Below, one piece after another: positions 59,889 to 64,000 of a DNA stretch of 64,000 nucleotides. The DNA is from Bacilli bacterium. Lineage in GTDB: Bacteria > Bacillota_I > Bacilli_A > RFN20 > CAG-288. The stretch's first letter is position 1; each line of letters starts with the position of its first letter. Both the position numbers and the translations under genes were made by a program. The notes beneath the pieces were generated by a model that had not been told where the DNA came from, did not search any database, and was given only the letters and a program-made list of their open reading frames with translations. Location: positions 1 through 64,000 of the forward strand of contig CAAGLY010000013.1 of NCBI GenBank assembly GCA_900770925.1. Direction: 5' to 3'.

Positions 59889-61396
59889 TGAATATCCACT
59901 CTAGTATCAAGAAGCTGGCTTCCTATGCCTTAAACAAGCAGCTGATCAGTCAAGAAGAGTATTACTACAGCATCAACCTTCTTTTGGATGTCCTTGATTT
60001 AGATGAGTTCGAAGATGACGGAAAAGAATACAGGAATGTCTCTTTGGAAGAGACATTAACAGAAATACTTGATTACGCCTACGAAAAGAAAATCCTCAAG
60101 GAAAACAGTGTCGTCTATCAGGATCTGCTAACCGCGAAAATCAGGAACTGTTTTACTCCCCGTCCGGATGAAGTGGTCCGCAAATTCAATGAACTAGAAA
60201 AAGTCGGTTCTGAAAAGGCAACTGATTATTTCTATAACCTATCCATCAATAGCGACTATATCAGGTCTTATCGTATTGAGAAAGATCTCAGCTGGAAGAC
60301 ACCCTCTCCATACGGAGATTTAGATATCACCATCAATCTTTCTAAACCGGAAAAAGATCCTAAAGCCATCGCTGCTGCAAAGTTGAGGAAACAGACGAGC
60401 TATCCAAAGTGCTTCCTCTGCAAAGAGAACAGGGGATACCGGGGCACCCTTACTCATCCGGCAAGAGAAACAATCCGATACATTCCGCTCAAATTATCCG
60501 GAGGAGACTATTATCTCCAGTACTCGCCTTACTCTTATTATCCAGAGCACTGCATTGTCTTCAACAAAGAACATATCCCTAGGATAGTCAACCGGAAGAC
60601 CTTCGAGCACTTAGTGGACTTTGTCGACCTTTTCCCGCATTACAGGCTTGGTTCTAACGCAGACCTTCCTATCGTCGGAGGAAGTATCCTGACTCACGAT
60701 CACTACCAAGGCGGGAGATATATCTTCCCGATGTTCTTAGCAAAGGATGTTTTCTCTTTCACGTTCAAAGGATATGAAAACATTAAGGCAAGCTATCTTT
60801 ACTGGCCTCTTTCCGTTATCCGTCTGAAAGCAGAAAACAAAGAAGAACTCATCAATCTCTCTGATAAGATTCTGAACTGCTGGCGTGAATATAGTGATGA
60901 GAGCTGCTTCATTCTCGCTCACACAGACAGCACTCCTCATAACACAATCACTCCTATTCTTCATAAAGAAGGAAACGAATTCATCAGGGATTTGACTCTT
61001 AGAAACAACATCACGACAGAACAGTATCCATTAGGTGTCTACCATCCGCATCAGGAATACTGGAACATCAAAAAAGAGAATATCGGTCTTATCGAAGTCA
61101 TGGGCCGTGCTATTCTTCCTTCCCGTCTGAAAGAGGAAAGGAAAATCGTTGCAGAAAGGGTCAAAGACGGAAAAGACCTGAACGAGAATCCAAGTGTTGC
61201 AAAGCATACTTCTTGGTTAAACCAGTTCCAGGATCGTTTCAACGGAAAACAAAGCCTAAAAGAAATCGATTCTATCTTGGAAGAGGAAATCGGTCATACC
61301 TTCCAACATGTCCTTGAATGTGCCGGTGTCTATAAGCAAAACGAAGAAGGATATGAAGGCGTAAAGCGTTTTATCCAGTTCGTCAACAAAGACTAG
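59888..61396 (+). CDS. galT: Galactose-1-phosphate uridylyltransferase, Gram-positive type
   Basis: The second Leloir enzyme (UDP-glucose + Gal-1-P to UDP-galactose + Glc-1-P). 502 residues, the long GalT2 class found in Lactobacilli and Bacilli. CFLCKENRGYRGTLTHPARETIRYIPL, SPYSYYPEHCIVFN, and GSNADLPIVGGSILTHDHYQGGRYIFPM with the nucleophile His are present. No galE or galM lies in the window. A terminator follows at 61417. Confidence 0.95.
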   Translation: MNIHSSIKKLASYALNKQLISQEEYYYSINLLLDVLDLDEFEDDGKEYRNVSLEETLTEILDYAYEKKILKENSVVYQDLLTAKIRNCFTPRPDEVVRKFNELEKVGSEKATDYFYNLSINSDYIRSYRIEKDLSWKTPSPYGDLDITINLSKPEKDPKAIAAAKLRKQTSYPKCFLCKENRGYRGTLTHPARETIRYIPLKLSGGDYYLQYSPYSYYPEHCIVFNKEHIPRIVNRKTFEHLVDFVDLFPHYRLGSNADLPIVGGSILTHDHYQGGRYIFPMFLAKDVFSFTFKGYENIKASYLYWPLSVIRLKAENKEELINLSDKILNCWREYSDESCFILAHTDSTPHNTITPILHKEGNEFIRDLTLRNNITTEQYPLGVYHPHQEYWNIKKENIGLIEVMGRAILPSRLKEERKIVAERVKDGKDLNENPSVAKHTSWLNQFQDRFNGKQSLKEIDSILEEEIGHTFQHVLECAGVYKQNEEGYEGVKRFIQFVNKD

Positions 61397-61416
61397 CCAA
61401 TCATCACCGAAAGAAA

Positions 61417-61440
61417 GGCCGCCCTACAAGGCGGCTTTTT
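61417..61440 (+). terminator. Terminator of galKT
   Basis: GCCGCC/GGCGGC stem followed by TTTTTC. Confidence 0.8.
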
Positions 61441-61441
61441 C

Positions 61442-61477
61442 AAAAAAATTCCGGAAGAGGGTGCCCGGAACTTTTTT
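61442..61477. terminator. Bidirectional terminator facing the rha operon
   Basis: AAAAAAATTCCGG and CCGGAACTTTTTT, 10-nt loop; also terminates minus-strand transcription after rhaD. Confidence 0.8.
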
Positions 61478-61502
61478 GTGTTCCATCGTATTCTATAGAT
61501 TA

Positions 61503-62354
61503 TTAATGATTTTCTTTTACAGAAAGGAAATCCCAGCGAACAATATTTTCGAGTTTAAAGAGATGAATCAGCTCTAACCTATTTTCGTCCGTGATGGTGT
61601 TAATAATTTTCCGTTCACCAATCAGGTTGTAGATCTGTGCTGCTTTTTCAACAGTTTCAATCAAACCGAAAGTTTCATCCAGAGTCTTACCAGCCCCATA
61701 AATACCATGTCCTGCCCAGACAACAATGCGGAAGCTCTTCCTCTTTTCAGCAGTGGCCTGACCAATCGAATCGGTTCCACAGAGCATCCAAGGAAGAACA
61801 CCAACCCCTTCTGGATAAACGACGATGCATTCGGTAGACCTCTGCCATAAAGTATGCGAGAACTTAGCTTCATCCAGTGGATGGACATAGGTCCTTGCAA
61901 GAAGGTTCGTCGGGTGGCAATGCCTGACAACACGATGCTCTGGATCTTTTTCAAGACGTGCCCTATGGGACATCAAATGGGCAGGAAGCTCGGAAGTAAA
62001 TCTTCCACCATCTTTATATCCCCATAAGAGTTCGGCATTCTGTCCGTCTTTGGCAATGCGGATGATTCCAACATTGTTTTCCGGATCTCCTTCGATGTTC
62101 TTCAAATACTTTCCTGTACCTGTGACTAAGAAAATCTTTCCTGCTAGTTTGCTTGCATTTAAAGAAGAACGATTTACGCCAGCAAAAGGAATCACACGGA
62201 TAACATGATTCAAATCCAAGTATTCCTTTACTTCCTCTTCTTTCAACAGATAGGAAATATTTCCACCATTTCTTTCATCCCATCCAAGGCGGTACCTATT
62301 CGATGCCGTCTTCTCAAACTCGACTAAAAAAGGTGCTTTTAAAATATCTTTCAT
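61503..62354 (-). CDS. rhaD: Rhamnulose-1-phosphate aldolase
   Basis: A class II zinc aldolase yielding dihydroxyacetone phosphate and L-lactaldehyde. 283 residues: GWDERNGGNISY, TSELPAHLMSH-x-ARLE, RVV-x-HCHPTNLLA-x-TYVHPLD, LWQ-x-STECIVVYPEGVGVLPWM, ATAEK-x-KSFRIVVWAGHG. Every x is AGG and is Met or Leu in RhaD. The metal His residues (HCHPTN, GHG) are in place. Third gene of rhaB-rhaA-rhaD, 3 nt after rhaA. Confidence 0.95.
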   Translation of the reverse strand: MKDILKAPFLVEFEKTASNRYRLGWDERNGGNISYLLKEEEVKEYLDLNHVIRVIPFAGVNRSSLNASKLAGKIFLVTGTGKYLKNIEGDPENNVGIIRIAKDGQNAELLWGYKDGGRFTSELPAHLMSHRARLEKDPEHRVVRHCHPTNLLARTYVHPLDEAKFSHTLWQRSTECIVVYPEGVGVLPWMLCGTDSIGQATAEKRKSFRIVVWAGHGIYGAGKTLDETFGLIETVEKAAQIYNLIGERKIINTITDENRLELIHLFKLENIVRWDFLSVKENH

Positions 62355-62357
62355 TTT

Positions 62358-63623
62358 TTATCTCCGTTTCGATAAGACATCATTTTCATACCGAATTGCT
62401 TCCGTATAGTAGTCTTCTTCTAATCCCTGGCGAAGCAGATATTCCTGCCAGATTGCAGAGAAGGGAAGCCTCTTTGCTCTTTCCTGTAGGAACCTAAGTT
62501 TCGAGAAGTCTGCTTCATCCTGAAGGGTTTTCCTCTCTTCATTGGGAAGTGTAGCAGCATAGAGAAGTGCTTTCTGCCTAGACCGTTCGCCAGTGACCCA
62601 TGCAATAATACGGTTGATAGAGGCATCGAAATAATCCAGTCCGATAATGACTCTCTGATCCGCATGATTCCGGATGATTTCTTTTGCGACTTCTTTTAAT
62701 TCATCATCAAAGAGAACAACGTGATCGGAATCCCAACGGACAGGACGTGAAACATGAAGAGCAACCTTATCATGGAAGGCAAGAAGAGCAGAGATCTTGT
62801 CCGAGACATACTCTGTCGGATGATAGTGTCCCCTGTCCCTCAGACAGGAAATATGGTTCCTAGCAGCATAGTTCTGATAGAATTCATTGCTTCCGACCGT
62901 AAAGGATTCCAGTCCAATACCAAAAGTCTTCGATTCAACAGCCGGGAGAACATATTTCTTATCATAAGGATAAGAAAGAATTTCATCTAAGGACTTCTTT
63001 AAACGAAGACGTGGATTCAAACGATCCGCAGGAACATCCTTATAGCCATCTGGAATCCAGATATCCATTAAGGCCTGGGTATGGAACGCTTTTCCTAATT
63101 CCTCTGTGATCTTAAGACAGGAAATACCATGCCGGACCCAAAACTCACGGACATTCTCATTTGGAGAAGATAAGGTCAGATTATCTTTCACCATCGGATG
63201 TGAAAAATAAGTCGGATTAAAGTCTAAACCTGCTAAGCCGATTTCCTTTCCAAACTCAATCCATGGCTTGAAGTAATCAATGGTGTACTCATCACGGTCC
63301 ACCTTTCCTTTATCCTTTCCTAAGAAGGCATAGGAAGCATGAAGATTCAAGCGTTTGACACCTGGCCTTAAAAAGAAAGCCTCTTTGATATCTGCCCTAA
63401 GTTCTTCTGGTGTCCGGGCACGTCCTTTGTAATTTCCCGTTGTCTGGATTCCACCAGCAAGAGAATCCGAACCATCAAATCCTAAAACATCATTGCCTTG
63501 CCAGCAATGAACAGAGACCGGAATCTTAGCGACACGTTCTATCGCCTTCTCCGTATCAATTCCGAATTCAGCATATTCTTTCCTTGCTTCCTGGTAATTC
63601 TTCTCAATCTGTTCTTTATTCAT
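62358..63623 (-). CDS. rhaA: L-rhamnose isomerase
   Basis: It converts L-rhamnose to L-rhamnulose with Mn2+. 421 residues: VSVHCWQGNDVLGFDG, GGIQTTGNYKGRARTPEELRAD (Arg as CGN), FL-x-PGVKRLNLHASYA, IWIPDGYKDVPADRLNPR, CL-x-D-x-GHYHPTEYVSDKISALL and HVSRPVRWDSDHVV; all x are AGG (CLMDMGHYHPTE fits family). The start is preceded by AAAGGAG, overlapping the rhaB end. Confidence 0.96.
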   Translation of the reverse strand: MNKEQIEKNYQEARKEYAEFGIDTEKAIERVAKIPVSVHCWQGNDVLGFDGSDSLAGGIQTTGNYKGRARTPEELRADIKEAFFLRPGVKRLNLHASYAFLGKDKGKVDRDEYTIDYFKPWIEFGKEIGLAGLDFNPTYFSHPMVKDNLTLSSPNENVREFWVRHGISCLKITEELGKAFHTQALMDIWIPDGYKDVPADRLNPRLRLKKSLDEILSYPYDKKYVLPAVESKTFGIGLESFTVGSNEFYQNYAARNHISCLRDRGHYHPTEYVSDKISALLAFHDKVALHVSRPVRWDSDHVVLFDDELKEVAKEIIRNHADQRVIIGLDYFDASINRIIAWVTGERSRQKALLYAATLPNEERKTLQDEADFSKLRFLQERAKRLPFSAIWQEYLLRQGLEEDYYTEAIRYENDVLSKRR

Positions 63624-63625
63624 TC

Positions 63626-64000
63626 TTATTCTCCTTTATGAATTACTTTTTGATAAGACTCATATTTTTGTTTCCAATCTTCAACATCTTCCGGATAGAA
63701 GATCTGGCTATCAATAGACCTTCCAATCGCTTCTCTAGCTTCTACCCTGTTTTTGTAGACGCCATGATGAAGAAATTGACATACACTATTTCCAAGAACA
63801 GTCGACTCACTGGAACCAGTCACTACTCTTCTTGCTAAAGAATTCGCCGTATACTGATTTAGAACGGAGGCTTGATTCCCGCCTCCGACAATCAATAGGG
63901 AATCTAGTTCCTGGCCTGTCAGAGCCAGAAGCTTATCGAAGATTGTCTTATAGGCAAGTGCCATAGAAACATAAATCCTCTTCCTCCTTTCACCAGGAGA
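63626..64000 (-). CDS. rhaB: Rhamnulokinase, 3' part only
   Basis: The C-terminal ~124 residues of a FGGY kinase; the 5' part lies beyond the right edge. An ATG at 63964 is internal: upstream codons read SPGE-x-x-K-x-IYVSMALAYK (x = AGG), matching the family's ELIR.I.ESLALAYR, then LLIVGGGNQASVLNQYTANSLARRVVTGSSESTVLGNSVCQFL (family GGGSQN..L.Q.TAD...RPV..GP.EAT..GN...Q). It phosphorylates L-rhamnulose and heads the rhaBAD unit. Confidence 0.9.
   Translation of the reverse strand, partial: SPGERRKRIYVSMALAYKTIFDKLLALTGQELDSLLIVGGGNQASVLNQYTANSLARRVVTGSSESTVLGNSVCQFLHHGVYKNRVEAREAIGRSIDSQIFYPEDVEDWKQKYESYQKVIHKGE

Noticed and set aside
452..64000. Mycoplasma genetic code (UGA = Trp)
   Set aside because: UGA ends galK, hypB and the ylbF gene at positions where the following gene starts and the family ends; Trp is written TGG.
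452..64000. AGG as Arg with unusually divergent proteins
   Set aside because: Arg at invariant Met positions in many unrelated proteins, with invariant Arg always CGN or AGA, cannot be explained by divergence.
1..64000. CRISPR array or prophage
   Set aside because: No regularly spaced direct repeats, cas genes, integrase, capsid, terminase or tail-like genes were seen.

Overview
The window is one contiguous stretch of a moderately AT-rich bacterial chromosome with short intergenic gaps, many 1-30 nt gene overlaps, hairpin terminators between convergent genes and Bacilli/Mollicutes-type gene content (FtsH, RNase J, Spx, YlbF, RqcH, ECF transporter, a lipoprotein-type ATP synthase b subunit, glutamine synthetase III, EcfA1-EcfA2-EcfT-TruA order). 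UGA is used as a stop (for example rsmD, hypB and galK neighbours), so this is not the Mycoplasma code.

The central observation is that the codon AGG behaves as methionine, not arginine, throughout. In AtpA, AtpB, AtpD, AtpG, FtsH, RNase J, HypB, EcfT, PgsA, RhaD, RhaA, Def, RsmD, CoaD and others, AGG falls exactly where families have an (often invariant) Met, while their invariant Arg residues are written CGN or AGA. Under the standard code several membrane helices would carry two to four arginines. As I recall, AGG-to-Met recoding was reported in a clade of uncultivated Bacilli by a computational codon screen (Shulgina and Eddy, 2021); this window fits that lineage. All products should be re-read with AGG=Met.

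Layout. 1-411: leader and promoter that look like the start of an rRNA operon running off the left edge. 412-4842: ftsH-orf-sua5-rpiB operon on the minus strand. 5034-14088: minus-strand mix of small genes, a membrane XRE regulator, udk, HAD, an MdoB/LtaS-type phosphoglycerol transferase, decayed GNAT, AAA/DUF4143 ATPase and tRNA-Ala, -Ser, -Val. 14173-21159: F0F1 ATP synthase operon. 21263-28522: dCMP deaminase, ECF transporter module, truA, pgsA, spx, CYTH protein, nadK, PTS-IIB-like protein. 28555-30148: a small secreted peptide gene and two related lipoproteins. 30420-38551: maf, rnj, def, ylbF, rsmD, coaD, an orphan hypB, a thioredoxin-like membrane protein, tRNA-Thr and rqcH. 38755-49511: accessory stretch with lipoprotein, a 33-residue ORF with its own promoter and terminator, GSIII, lgt, a Schlafen/AlbA-type gene bracketed by two copies of a 52-bp palindrome, a divergent PlsX-like gene. 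49565-64000: galactose and rhamnose utilisation.

The sugar region forms one functional unit: a lipoprotein galactose sensor (54195-55208), YesM-type histidine kinase and YesN-type response regulator form a three-component system next to an MglBAC importer, galK and galT; rhaD, rhaA and the 3' part of rhaB follow. The transporter's binding protein MglB (52859-53971) is circularly permuted: the two lobes' sequence order is swapped with respect to the sensor next door and to E. coli MglB, with ligand-contacting residues retained. Several solo genes have a good -10 box only 6-7 nt before the ATG, which suggests leaderless mRNAs are common in this organism.
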